A program made the position numbers and the translations under genes. A stretch of 64,000 bases of DNA from CAYPFY01 sp964410105 (GTDB lineage: Bacteria > Bacteroidota > Ignavibacteria > UBA10030 > SZUA-254), in assembly GCA_964410105.1 (NCBI GenBank), contig CAYPFY010000016.1, positions 1 to 64,000 of the forward strand. The letters are read 5' to 3'. The notes below the pieces were generated by a model. That model made no database searches. It saw only the letters and a program-made list of their open reading frames with translations, and was not told where the DNA came from. Below, one piece after another: positions 36,384-44,599 of this stretch (positions are counted from its first letter, which is position 1; the number at the start of each line of letters is the position of its first letter).

Positions 36384-36794
36384 ATGGACCGTAAAGAGTT
36401 CCTGTCAATGCTCGGATTCGGCGCCGCGGCCATAGCGTGCGGAAATTGCCTGGGCTGCTCCACGAAGGACCAGGTCACAGCGCCAACCGGGGTCGATTTT
36501 ACGCTGGATCTCAATGCCCCCGCCAACGCCCCGCTTCATTCCAATGGGGGATATGTCTATAATGACAATGTGATTGTCGCACGGACCCTTGCCGGCGCCT
36601 ACGTGGCCCTCAGCCAATCGTGCACTCATGCGGGGACGACAGTACAGTTCGACGGGCCCAATGACCGATTCCATTGCCCCGCACACGGCTCGAATTTCAG
36701 GACGGACGGCTCCGTAATCAATGGCCCGGCGGCAAGCCCGCTCCAGAAGTATAACACGTCACTTTCTGGCTCTTCGCTCCGGGTCTTCTCGTAG
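36384..36794 (+). CDS. Rieske [2Fe-2S] lipoprotein
   Basis: 136 residues. The N-terminus (MDRKEFLSMLGFGAAAIACG) looks like a twin-arginine-less export/lipoprotein signal with several cysteines (C19, C22, C25), one probably lipidated. The Rieske fold follows: cluster ligands C80 and H82 in CTHAG, and C98 and H101 in CPAHGS. The extra cysteine pair that forms the disulfide in respiratory Rieske proteins is absent (CTHAGT, not CTHxGC), so the potential is likely to be low, as in ferredoxin-type Rieske proteins. It is an electron carrier in the periplasm or on the membrane. No redox partner gene is adjacent. Confidence 0.85.
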   Translation: MDRKEFLSMLGFGAAAIACGNCLGCSTKDQVTAPTGVDFTLDLNAPANAPLHSNGGYVYNDNVIVARTLAGAYVALSQSCTHAGTTVQFDGPNDRFHCPAHGSNFRTDGSVINGPAASPLQKYNTSLSGSSLRVFS

Positions 36795-36949
36795 CACGCC
36801 TGATCCAGGCTATAGATAGCGGTATCCCCACGGAAAGTAACGGCGTTTGAGGCTCTGCGGTCTCGGGATAACCCCTGAGATTTCGGAGAATGAATTTTGA
36901 CGGATTATTGTTATGCCTAGGGGGAGATTTTTTCGGAAAGGTGGACCCT

Positions 36950-37510
36950 ATGCTTAATCTGTTTGCAGGCCTTGCATTTATCCTCGTCTTGTCAAGCTAT
37001 GCCGAGTCGCAATATACCCGACTCGGCGATTCGAAGCCCGAGCAGGATTCTCTCCTCCCCGCGATGACCCTCCAGGATGTGATCGATCTCTCGAAAGCGA
37101 AGGTGAGCGACGACGTTATCATCGACCAGATGAGATCGACACAGTCCTACTTTCAGCTGTCGACGAACGATATTATTGCTCTCAAAAACGAAGGAGTCAG
37201 CGAGAAGGTGATCACTGCCATGATCAAGTCAAGCCCCCCGGCACAAAGCTCTTCTCGATCTTCCGGGTATTATTATGGCGGCTATTATTATCCCTACCCG
37301 TACTGGTGGTATCCGGGTCTTTACTTCGCCTTCCGGTATCCCTACATCTGGCCGCATCACTCTCACTATTATGTCCCTTACCATGGGTTCCGCTACCCCA
37401 CCCGCGTGTTTGCGCACGGCGGTTTCGCCACACGGGGATTCGGCCACCAGGGCTTCGGCATGAGAGGATTTGGAGGATTCGGCCACCGGGGTTTCGGCAG
37501 CCACCGATGA
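36950..37510 (+). CDS. secreted protein with aromatic/Gly/His-rich tail
   Basis: 186 residues from ATG 36950, supported by an AAAGGTGG ribosome site and a signal peptide (MLNLFAGLAFILVLSSYAESQ); a start at 36890 is less likely. Residues ~35-100 are helical with two copies of a short motif (MTLQDVIDLSKAKVSDDVIIDQM and LSTNDIIALKNEGVSEKVITAM), the pattern seen in short helical repeats near secreted Gly/Tyr-rich proteins. The tail is low complexity: YYYGGYYYPYPYWWYP, then GFGHRGFG repeats rich in Gly, Phe, His and Arg. It is probably a surface or cell-wall-type structural protein. The function is unknown. Confidence 0.75.
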   Translation: MLNLFAGLAFILVLSSYAESQYTRLGDSKPEQDSLLPAMTLQDVIDLSKAKVSDDVIIDQMRSTQSYFQLSTNDIIALKNEGVSEKVITAMIKSSPPAQSSSRSSGYYYGGYYYPYPYWWYPGLYFAFRYPYIWPHHSHYYVPYHGFRYPTRVFAHGGFATRGFGHQGFGMRGFGGFGHRGFGSHR

Positions 37511-37629
37511 ACCAATTGTGAACCCTGAGTTTCAGGCGATGGACGGCTCACCTGTAGAATCGCTGGCGGTGTCGCCTGTGTGGATTGATCGAAGAGAAAA
37601 ACTGTGAATCTTCTGGGAGGGGCGTCTGC

Positions 37630-38904
37630 CTAGCCGACCGCCCGGTTGTATTCATCAATGGTGGTTATTCCCGCCGTCACCTTTTCCGATGCATCCTGAA
37701 AGATCCGCCGGAATGATGCCGCCTTTGCCGCTTCCTTGAGTTTTTCCATCGACGCTTGCTGGTCGATAAGATCGCGCATTTGCTCGTTGACGATGAGGAC
37801 TTCGTTAATCGATGTCCTTCCCTTATACCCGGTATTGTTGCATTTCTCGCAGCCCTTGCCCCTGCAAAATTTCTTTTGATTCTTAAAATCCCCGTTGAGA
37901 GTGGCCTTCTCCGCGGCCGATGGTTCGTATTCTTCCTTGCACGAGTCACATACCCTTCGTACAAGCTGCTGGTAGGCGACTCCGATCAAGGTCGATGCCA
38001 GCCAGTAGGGGAGTACCCCTAAATTGAGGAGCCGGTAAATGGTGCCGACGGCGTCCCCCGATAACATCGTGCTCAGTACGAGATTCCCCGTGAGTGCCGC
38101 CTCCGCCGCCACCATGCCCGTTTCTGCATCCCGTACCTCGCCCACCATGATCACGTGCGGATTCTGCTTCAATATCGCACGGAGTGCCTCGGCCACCGTG
38201 AGGGACTTTTCGCCCGCAGTCGAAATCTGCGATGCAAAGGCAAGCTTGCATTCTATCGGGTTCTCCACCGTGAGGATGTTCTTGTCCGGCGACTGAATGT
38301 CAGCGACAGCCGCGTACATCGTCGTGGTCTTCCCAGAACTGGACGGGCCGCTCACCAGGAATAAGCCCGTCGGCCGATGAATTATCGACCTGACCTTCGA
38401 CAGATTTTCTTCCGAAAATCCAAGCTCTTCTATATGATAGACCCGCGCATTCTTCGGAAACATCCGCAATGCCACCCGCTCCCCCCAGAGGACGGGCACC
38501 GTGCTGATCCGGACGTCAAACACATGTCCCGCTACGGTGATCGAGAATCGGCCCTCCTGGGGCTTTTTCTTTTCAAAGGCGTTGAGATTCCCCCGCGTCA
38601 TCAGGACATTTGTGAAACTCTCCGCCACATCCTTGGGGAGGTTGATCAACTTCTTCATCATTCCCTCAAGACCCATGCGGATTCTCAGTTCCCCCTCGGC
38701 AGGCTCGAGGTGAAGATCGGTCGCCCCGGCCTTGATGGCCCGCAGCAAAATCTCGTCAACCATCGCTTCGGCCGTCGGCATCCTCGTCGTGCGAAATATC
38801 TCGCGGATTTTTTCTTTTGAAAATGCCCCGACATCGAATTGCTCGAGCGGGATTATGCTCGGAACGTCCTTGAAATCTTCAACCAACGACCCTGCGGAAG
38901 TCAT
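37630..38904 (-). CDS. GspE/PilB-like secretion ATPase (short, divergent)
   Basis: 424 residues from the ATG at 38904, 22 bp after the receiver gene. The usual ~150-residue N-terminal MshEN region is missing. Present: N2-domain (ATDLHLEPAEGELRIRMGLEG), Walker A GPSSSGKT (186-193), Asp box as TVENPIE (usually TIEDPIE), Walker B HVIMVGEVRD (250-259) and the zinc tetrad C319, C322, C352, C355. The His box reads LSTMLSGDA and lacks the histidine of LSTLHTNDA. It should drive assembly of a pilus or pseudopilus from the cytosol. The changed motifs suggest a specialised or weak ATPase. The only pilin-like partners nearby are the cassettes at 40579-45700. Confidence 0.88.
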   Translation of the reverse strand: MTSAGSLVEDFKDVPSIIPLEQFDVGAFSKEKIREIFRTTRMPTAEAMVDEILLRAIKAGATDLHLEPAEGELRIRMGLEGMMKKLINLPKDVAESFTNVLMTRGNLNAFEKKKPQEGRFSITVAGHVFDVRISTVPVLWGERVALRMFPKNARVYHIEELGFSEENLSKVRSIIHRPTGLFLVSGPSSSGKTTTMYAAVADIQSPDKNILTVENPIECKLAFASQISTAGEKSLTVAEALRAILKQNPHVIMVGEVRDAETGMVAAEAALTGNLVLSTMLSGDAVGTIYRLLNLGVLPYWLASTLIGVAYQQLVRRVCDSCKEEYEPSAAEKATLNGDFKNQKKFCRGKGCEKCNNTGYKGRTSINEVLIVNEQMRDLIDQQASMEKLKEAAKAASFRRIFQDASEKVTAGITTIDEYNRAVG

Positions 38905-38926
38905 CGTCAATGTACTGGTGTGTTTG

Positions 38927-39295
38927 TCACTCGTGGAGGATGCGGCCAATCGTCGTGAGGATGTCCTCAAGCACGTAGGGCTTGCCGATGAAGTCGCTTG
39001 CACCGAACTCCTTAGCCTCCATCGCATTACTGAGGTCGGCATAGCCGGTGAGCATGATGGCACGCGTGCGGGGAGAATGCATCCGGATGTACTTCAAAAC
39101 CTGCAAACCATTCATGAGCGGCATCTGGATGTCGAGAAGCGTCAGGTCAAAATCCTGCTTTCCAAGCAGGGCCACCGCCTCCTCGCCGTCGGCAGCACAG
39201 GTGATCTCGTAACCGTGTGCCTTCAGGGCGTCGCCCAGGAGGAGACGCAGATCGTCTTCATCGTCTACAACGAGTATTCTGTGCTTTAACCCCAT
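38927..39295 (-). CDS. single-domain response regulator
   Basis: 122 residues, one receiver domain: acidic pocket VVDDEDD (residues 9-15), phospho-acceptor D55 in LLDIQMP, T/S near 83 (MLTGYAD) and K at KPY near 105. There is no output domain, so it acts by protein contact like CheY. It is transcribed with the GspE-like ATPase, 22 bp downstream, and has its own promoter. It most likely controls that ATPase or passes phosphate to another regulator. The soluble kinase at 34800 is a candidate donor. Confidence 0.9.
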   Translation of the reverse strand: MGLKHRILVVDDEDDLRLLLGDALKAHGYEITCAADGEEAVALLGKQDFDLTLLDIQMPLMNGLQVLKYIRMHSPRTRAIMLTGYADLSNAMEAKEFGASDFIGKPYVLEDILTTIGRILHE

Positions 39296-39351
39296 ATCCC
39301 TTTGCGTCAGTTTTGTACCGCTTAGCCGGACCGTATGGCCGAATCTCCGTC

Positions 39352-39380
39352 AAACTAGCGAAATGCCCCTGGTGAATCAA
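39352..39380 (-). promoter_or_regulatory. promoter of the receiver-ATPase operon
   Basis: Minus strand: TTGATT (39380-39375), a 17-bp spacer and TAGTTT (39357-39352). The expected start is near 39345, about 50 bases before the ATG. Confidence 0.58.
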
Positions 39381-39605
39381 GGGGGGGTTGATGGGGATCG
39401 CATTAGCCTAAAGGTCTGGATATAATGGCGTTACAGGGCTTCCGCTTCCTCAGAGGTCTTCCTTTTTTTTGTGTCTTGAGGCGGGAATCCCGCAGGTGAG
39501 CGGATCGGGCGGAAGGGGTTTCAACAGGGAGGATGGTCTGGCCGTGGCTCAGAGCGTTGAATCGTGACGGACTCAATGGGGCCGTCACCCCCGATAATTC
39601 ACGCA

Positions 39606-39630
39606 CCTGCCCGCATCATCTGCGGGCAGG
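39606..39630 (-). terminator. possible terminator hairpin after the 40168-39644 gene
   Basis: A perfect 10-bp GC-rich stem with a TCATC loop directly after the stop codon. It has no T tract on either side, so it may be a factor-dependent terminator or an mRNA 3'-end stabiliser. Confidence 0.4.
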
Positions 39631-39643
39631 CGCATGTAATAGA

Positions 39644-40168
39644 TTAGTCGTCATCTCTCCAGCGGCCATGCTTTCCATGATGTTTCTCGTGGCCCCATCG
39701 GTTTCCGTCGTCACGATCATACCGGTCGTAATGTCTGAACCCGCGTCCCGCGACGCGAATGATGTCCGCATCAGTGAGATAATAGGGCTTTTCCCAGCCC
39801 CGGTGTCTGTAATACCCCCAGGCATTTCCATAGGGGGGACCCGATGGCACATAGTAGGTGTCCTCGCGGATACCGCATCGATCCGAGATGTCGACCCAAT
39901 CATCACCCTCGTATCTCATGCGGGCGATCACCGCCGGTTCGTATCTTGAATGGCTTGAAATGAAGAAAACAGTCGGGATGTCCTCCTCAGGCAGTCCATA
40001 ATCACGCACGACGACGACTTCCCGTGCGGGGACATGATAAAAATTCCCTATGGCGAGATAGAAATTGTCGAGCTGACCGTCGTTCAGGGAAAATCCGAAC
40101 CGCGCCTGGCCGAGCCCCTGGCTCACCGGGTAAAGCATCATGATCAATCCAACCACTATGCTGCGCAT
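39644..40168 (-). CDS. secreted protein with His/Asp-rich tail
   Basis: 174 residues; the ATG at 40168 has AAAGGAG upstream and starts a signal peptide (MRSIVVGLIMMLYPVSQGLG). The middle part, LDNFYLAIGNFYHVPAREVVVVRDYGLPEEDIPTVFFI with RMRYEGDDWVDIS, is conserved-looking and helical. The last 40 residues are rich in His, Arg, Asp and Gly (HEKHHGKHGRWRDDD), which could bind metal. Similar short exported proteins are common in this lineage and have no known role. Transcribed alone. Confidence 0.8.
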   Translation of the reverse strand: MRSIVVGLIMMLYPVSQGLGQARFGFSLNDGQLDNFYLAIGNFYHVPAREVVVVRDYGLPEEDIPTVFFISSHSRYEPAVIARMRYEGDDWVDISDRCGIREDTYYVPSGPPYGNAWGYYRHRGWEKPYYLTDADIIRVAGRGFRHYDRYDRDDGNRWGHEKHHGKHGRWRDDD

Positions 40169-40578
40169 TGCATGTCTCCTTTCAGTCGGTGCACAGATTA
40201 AAGCTCACCAGCTTCTTCCGGCAAACGGCATGCCGGAACTCGCTCCACCCGGGCGAGGTGGAACGGGCCCGATCAGGACTTACGCCACAATACGCAGGAA
40301 TTATTAGGCTTACGGACGTCTCAGGGGTAGGGGTTAAATGTTCTTAACCTGAACCTGAGTTTTCCGCCTCCCCAAAGGTGACTACTTTATTGGGCAGTGT
40401 GTCTGGTGGATCTAAGCGTTTTTGATACGTTCGAATTTTGGAGGGAGAATGAGGATTTTGGAAAATGGTGGGAGAATCGAAGACTCAATTTCACCAGGAT
40501 TTTACCCCCGTAAACCGACTCTACTATCTCCCGAAATCTTGATGAGAAAACCGGATTCCGCAGTTAGAAAACTTGCAG
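40169..40578. other. intergenic region with hairpin in the leader of the 40168 gene
   Basis: 410 bp separating the pilin-like cassette from the secreted-protein gene. It has a perfect 8-bp inverted repeat TTCCGGCA/TGCCGGAA with a 7-base loop (40216-40238), about 50 bp upstream of the ATG. No gene or clear promoter of the common form was found. Confidence 0.5.
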
Positions 40579-41673
40579 CTACTCGCGCCAGGCGATGACC
40601 TTGAGTCCCGTTCCGTTCGTCAACATCCCGACGGAATTCAGGATGGCCTTTCGTGAGTAATACGCCTCCGCTGATCCATTTCCCAGAACTCCGCCTGCAG
40701 GGGTGGGGGTGAATCCTCCCAATGAACCCCAAACAGAGCCGTGGTAGTTAAGAATGTCATCGGCCAGGATAATTCCGTTAAACGTCCCGACTGCCCCCTT
40801 AAACACTGAACTCGTATTGCTGTTGTGGACGATCAGGATGCCGCCCCCGGTGATTGTGGCTGATGTCCATGTGCTCCCCGAAGGTAATTCGACATAAGTG
40901 ACCCCGCCCAGCGGGTATCTCAGCTGCGCCGGATCGGTCACATATTGCCCACCTGAGAGCCCGCTCTTGGCAATCGCCTTCAGAGTTCCCTCGGGAAATC
41001 CCATGCTCGGCCCTCCAAACGCGCTGTCCGGCGTGGTGGGATATCCGCCCGGAAATATCTGAGCCACATGGACCACGCTTGTATCGGGAGGGTTGGCTGG
41101 AACATGATCAACTCCTGAAGTTGACGTCCCGCCTATGGTACTGGACGAGCTCCCGAGCGTGAAGCTGGAACCTGTGGTCCAGACACCATACGTTCCCTTG
41201 CCGGGATTCACCGTAAGGGATCCCGGGTCGTGGTCCTCACCATCGAGGACGATGCCCCCGCTGAGATTCTCAGAACCATTGACCGTGACGAGACCCTTCA
41301 CGATTGGGGGGATGAATGGGGAGGGGAAGTAACAGAATGTCGTTGTCGTGGCACTCGATTCCTGAACTGTGCCGAGGGATTGTATACCGATCGCGGTCGA
41401 TATGCCCGCATAGGTGGTATCAAATACCCGAATATTCGCCGTTCCCGATAGCATGCTCAGAGACCAGCCTGCAGTCCTCCACGAGTGAGTCCCCTCCAGC
41501 TGGCGCAATGAAATGTTTACACCTCCCTGAGCGACATTCCGGGCCATCTGCTTCTTCTGGTACCCCGCAGAGTTCACGGCAAGTGCGTTGCTTGCCGCTT
41601 CAATCCGGTACAATATCGCGCTGGAGATCAGGATGATCCCGACAACTATAACTAGCATCGCCCGTCCAGACAT
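40579..41673 (-). CDS. cassette gene C: PilX/GspK-like membrane-anchored protein
   Basis: 364 residues. An N-terminal membrane helix (MLVIVVGIILISSAILYRIEA) is followed by an alpha-helical stretch (AGYQKKQMARNVAQGGVNISLRQLEG) as in PilX or GspK minor pilins, and by a large beta-rich, Gly/Ser/Thr-rich ectodomain. There is no KGFTLxE prepilin-peptidase site. The ectodomain (GGTSTSGVDHVP, YPTTPDSAFGGP, GVTYVELPSGSTW, GGGILIVHN) is highly similar to gene C' at 44600. The start lies 4 bp after the gene B stop. It is probably a surface or tip subunit; the role is unknown. Confidence 0.8.
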   Translation of the reverse strand: MSGRAMLVIVVGIILISSAILYRIEAASNALAVNSAGYQKKQMARNVAQGGVNISLRQLEGTHSWRTAGWSLSMLSGTANIRVFDTTYAGISTAIGIQSLGTVQESSATTTTFCYFPSPFIPPIVKGLVTVNGSENLSGGIVLDGEDHDPGSLTVNPGKGTYGVWTTGSSFTLGSSSSTIGGTSTSGVDHVPANPPDTSVVHVAQIFPGGYPTTPDSAFGGPSMGFPEGTLKAIAKSGLSGGQYVTDPAQLRYPLGGVTYVELPSGSTWTSATITGGGILIVHNSNTSSVFKGAVGTFNGIILADDILNYHGSVWGSLGGFTPTPAGGVLGNGSAEAYYSRKAILNSVGMLTNGTGLKVIAWRE

Positions 41674-41677
41674 AACT

Positions 41678-42292
41678 CTACCGTAAATTCTTTGGTTTGA
41701 TGAGTCTCTCCCAGTATACTCCGGGATTGAGTTTCAAATAGGGCATCGTGGTTTCCTTGTAGTTAACCGTGCTTTCGATGTTCATAGCCACTTTGAGCGA
41801 CTTGATCTGTGACGTCTGGGGGACCGGGTTTGTCACGAGCGCCGTATCATGCACATTGTAATAGTAAATCCTGAATCTTGTGATGCCCAGATTGATCGCC
41901 TGCGTCGATGGCGAAGAACCCTGCGGAATGTACGTCCGTTTCAAAACGTGAGTTTTGTTATTCAGCTGACCCGAGGCCGTCACGGGGTCGTAGGAGTAGA
42001 CGACCGTGTCGATCTTGCCCGCATCGCTGAAGTCGCCGATAAAACTTATCTTGTTGGAATCGGCATACATGATGGCGCTGTCACTCCGCGCAAACACCCT
42101 GTATCCCATCTTGCTGAACTCGTATTCGAGGATGTTCGTGACCGTCGTAAGATTCGTCTGAGCGATGTATTTTATCTGCTGGGATGTGGCGCTCTGCACG
42201 ATGTTGCTGTTGAACCCGATGATCATGACAAGGACAATGCCGCCGATGACCACCGAGCAGACGATATCGTAAAGAACATTTGTTCCTGTCAT
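41678..42292 (-). CDS. cassette gene B: PilW/GspJ-like pseudopilin
   Basis: 204 residues with an N-terminal membrane helix (LYDIVCSVVIGGIVLVMII) and a mainly beta-sheet ectodomain with TVTNILEYEFSKMGYRVFA, ADSNKISFIGDF and INLGITRFRIYYY. It ends in YWERLIKPKNLR, the same ending as the paralogue at 44000. The helix position and the beta domain resemble a PilW/GspJ minor pseudopilin, but the GFTLxE site is missing. It lies 12 bp after gene A and 4 bp before gene C, so it is the middle gene of the cassette. Confidence 0.8.
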   Translation of the reverse strand: MTGTNVLYDIVCSVVIGGIVLVMIIGFNSNIVQSATSQQIKYIAQTNLTTVTNILEYEFSKMGYRVFARSDSAIMYADSNKISFIGDFSDAGKIDTVVYSYDPVTASGQLNNKTHVLKRTYIPQGSSPSTQAINLGITRFRIYYYNVHDTALVTNPVPQTSQIKSLKVAMNIESTVNYKETTMPYLKLNPGVYWERLIKPKNLR

Positions 42293-42304
42293 GCGCGTGT
42301 GGCC

Positions 42305-42859
42305 CTAGTATGAAAAAACGTAGTAAAGGATCACGGGATCGCTCAGGAATGGGCTCGTCACCGTAACCGTCATTCTCTTACAGAATGTCTGACCGCTCAT
42401 ATGAGCCGTGTTAGGATCGTTCTCGACGACGTAGACCACTTTCACATCGACCTGGTATCCTTCCGCACGCTGCGTGTTGATCTTCCTCCGGTACATGTCG
42501 TAATCATCCACGTCGTTGAAGAGGTATGTGGACCGGAATCCCGGCGATGCCGCACTGTAGGGCGATGTGGTGATGAGAGTGTCTGGCTTGGGGATGGATT
42601 TTTCGGCCGCAGTCTCGCGGCCGAGCTTTGCCGGCGTCGTCAGGGAGGATGCAACGGAGACAATTGAGGTATCCGTCACGGAATCGAAGACCTTCGTCTT
42701 GGCCTCGTCTATGACCGCCTGGCCCAAACCGATAGCGCTGATGTAGTATTCGTTCTGCTCCGCAATCTGGGTGTTGCCAATCATCAACTGAACCGATGAG
42801 CTCAGGAAAATCCTGAAGATGAGCAAAGCGCCGATTGCGAAAATTATGTTTGTTCCCAT
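42305..42859 (-). CDS. cassette gene A: PilV-like membrane-anchored protein
   Basis: 184 residues from the ATG at 42859 (the longer frame to 42955 has no support). N-terminal helix TNIIFAIGALLIFRIFLSSS, then NTQIAEQNEYYISAIGLGQAVIDEAKTKVFD, a helix of the minor-pilin kind that continues from the membrane segment, and a small beta domain with PDTLITTSPYSA, FNDVDDYD and INTQRAE. The same blocks occur in A' at 43448. No prepilin-peptidase motif. First gene of the minus-strand A-B-C cassette. Confidence 0.8.
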   Translation of the reverse strand: MGTNIIFAIGALLIFRIFLSSSVQLMIGNTQIAEQNEYYISAIGLGQAVIDEAKTKVFDSVTDTSIVSVASSLTTPAKLGRETAAEKSIPKPDTLITTSPYSAASPGFRSTYLFNDVDDYDMYRRKINTQRAEGYQVDVKVVYVVENDPNTAHMSGQTFCKRMTVTVTSPFLSDPVILYYVFSY

Positions 42860-43447
42860 TCTGGACTGACTGGCTTTCTTTATGTTCGATTTTGGGCCGC
42901 AGCGGCAACTCGACTGCCTGTGCGGAGTTCCGAGGAACAGTACCAAGATACGCACACAAAAGCCATGGATCAGTAACGACCGTCACGTGCCGCACGATTA
43001 CCGGGCCCCCGATTCTCAAAGGCTTTGAATCCTCCCCATTTCCTTGCGATTTAGGGAGAGAGGATTGGTGACAATAAACGGGTAACATGGGAAAGTGGGC
43101 ACCGATTTCCGGCGAAAACGCAACCGCTCGACTGCTGAGATCTGGGTTCCATGTTTCACACTTCCGGACAAGTCACGAGAAGCTTTCCGTGAGCTTCTGT
43201 CCCTAAAGCCCAGTCCCGCCTAGAGTGACCTTCCATTGCTAGTCCGCTGGGGCGACGGAATCGCTTGACAGGCGTAAAACCGATCTAAACGACCTTGTGA
43301 GCCGGAATTCACCACGTGACTGTGCGCACTGCCTCACCGAATATGCTTGCCTATATTATCCGATATGCTCAAATTATCCGATGCATTCGCTCGAGCTAAA
43401 TAATGGGAGATCCGGGTTCATGCCGTGCGCAGTAACCCAGATTTAAA
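42860..43447. other. centre between the two mirrored cassettes
   Basis: 588 bp between the divergent A and A' genes. No promoter of the TTG-N17-TAnn(T/A)T form was found in either direction. It holds two direct copies of ATTATCCGAT (43355-43364, 43373-43382), 18 bp apart and each preceded by ATATGCT. No coding frame is supported. Confidence 0.6.
43340..43382. repeat. direct repeat ATTATCCGAT upstream of A'
   Basis: Two identical 10-bp copies, start-to-start distance 18 bp, each following an ATATGCT element within an A/T-rich patch about 70-100 bp before the A' ATG. The arrangement is what a dimeric activator or receiver-linked regulator site could look like; a binding protein is not known. 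Confidence 0.5.
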
Positions 43448-43990
43448 ATGGGATCAAATGTCATTCTCGCTATAGGGGCACTGATTATTTTTGGCACCTT
43501 TTTGCGATCATCAACTAACTTGATGAGCGCCAATACTCAGATCGCCGAACAGAATGAGTACCTGATCACCGCTCTCTCGCTGGCCGAATCGGTCATTTCC
43601 GAAGCTAAGACGAAGGCGTTTGATCAGAACACCGTCTCTTCACCTGTGAGCGCTCCCGATTCTCTCAGCGGCATCTTGGGACAGGACGGAGGCTCAGAGA
43701 CAGTCCCCAGTCCGGACACCCTTGTGACAACGAGCCCCTATTCAGCTTCCACTCCCGGGTTTCTGTCCAATTGTAAGTTTAATGACGTTGACGACTATAA
43801 CGGCTATCAGAGGTTGGTGAATACTCAAAGGGCAGAGAAATACTCCTTGTCGGTTAAAGTTGCGTACGCGAGCGTCACCTATCCCGATTCGACGATTCTC
43901 ACGAAGAGCTATTGCAAACAGTTTAAAGTGACACTGAAAAGTCCCTACATCCCGGATTCACTGGTTATTTCATATGCGTTTTTCTACTAA
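43448..43990 (+). CDS. cassette gene A': paralogue of gene A
   Basis: 180 residues with the same layout as the minus-strand A: membrane helix NVILAIGALIIFGTFLRSS, NTQIAEQNEYLITALSLAESVISEAKTKAFD, PDTLVTTSPYSASTPGF, FNDVDDYNGYQRLVNTQRAE and the closing YAFFY. Many blocks are identical to A, but the linker after residue 60 differs, which indicates an older duplication. ATG 43448 is preceded by no clear ribosome site. First gene of the plus-strand cassette; B' follows after 9 bp. Confidence 0.8.
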   Translation: MGSNVILAIGALIIFGTFLRSSTNLMSANTQIAEQNEYLITALSLAESVISEAKTKAFDQNTVSSPVSAPDSLSGILGQDGGSETVPSPDTLVTTSPYSASTPGFLSNCKFNDVDDYNGYQRLVNTQRAEKYSLSVKVAYASVTYPDSTILTKSYCKQFKVTLKSPYIPDSLVISYAFFY

Positions 43991-43999
43991 AGTGATGAG

Positions 44000-44593
44000 A
44001 TGAATTCGCTCTATGATATTGTCATCTCGCTCACGATTGGCGCAACGATTATCTCGATGCTGATTTTCTTTACTACTAACGTGGCCCAGGAGGGAAGCGC
44101 TCAAACAATCTGCCTCATGACCCAAACCAATTGCACCAGCGTGACGGATATTCTCGATTTCGAGTTTCGTAAGATGGGTTTCCGGGTCCCCGCCTCGCAC
44201 GACAGCTCGATAGTGTTCGCCGATTCGAACAAAATAAAATTCAAGGGCGACCTGAATAATGATGGGACCGTCGATACTCTCACGTATTACCTGAATACCG
44301 CGGCAGCCTCCGGTATGGCGAATACGAATACGCGCGTTCTCTACAAAACGCTGAACCTGCAGGCCGCTCAGCCAATCAACATAGGAATCACCCGGTTTCG
44401 TCTCAGCTACTATGACGCAAACGGGAATGCCTTCACGACCTATCCTGTCTCACGCCCCTCACAGATAAAATCTCTCAAGCTCGCCCTTAACGTCGAAAGC
44501 ACCGTCCCCTTCAAGCCGACGACGCAGGGCTACCTTAAACTGAATCCCGGCGTCTACTGGGAACGGACGTTTAAACCCAAGAATCTGAGGTGA
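44000..44593 (+). CDS. cassette gene B': paralogue of gene B
   Basis: 197 residues: membrane helix SLYDIVISLTIGATIISMLIFF, then SVTDILDFEFRKMGFRVPA, FADSNKIKFKGDLNNDGTVD, NIGITRFRLSYYDANG and the ending YLKLNPGVYWER with KPKNLR. It matches B at every conserved block. The DLNNDGTVD loop could bind calcium. It precedes C' by 6 bp, and the GAGGTGATC near the stop serves as the ribosome site of C'. Confidence 0.8.
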   Translation: MNSLYDIVISLTIGATIISMLIFFTTNVAQEGSAQTICLMTQTNCTSVTDILDFEFRKMGFRVPASHDSSIVFADSNKIKFKGDLNNDGTVDTLTYYLNTAAASGMANTNTRVLYKTLNLQAAQPINIGITRFRLSYYDANGNAFTTYPVSRPSQIKSLKLALNVESTVPFKPTTQGYLKLNPGVYWERTFKPKNLR

Positions 44594-44599
44594 TCACAC

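Larger units (their letters stand above)
39296..39643. other. intergenic region with promoter and perfect hairpin
   Basis: 348 bp between two minus-strand genes. It holds the receiver-gene promoter (39352-39380) and a perfect 10-bp stem CCTGCCCGCA/TGCGGGCAGG with a 5-base loop (39606-39630), 14 bp after the stop of the 40168-39644 gene. The hairpin lacks a T run. No gene is supported. Confidence 0.6.

Noticed and set aside
43415..43428. Sigma-54-type promoter GG-N10-GC before A'
   Set aside because: Only the two dinucleotides match; the surrounding consensus (TGGCAC, TTGC) is missing, and no sigma-54 activator domain exists in either receiver.
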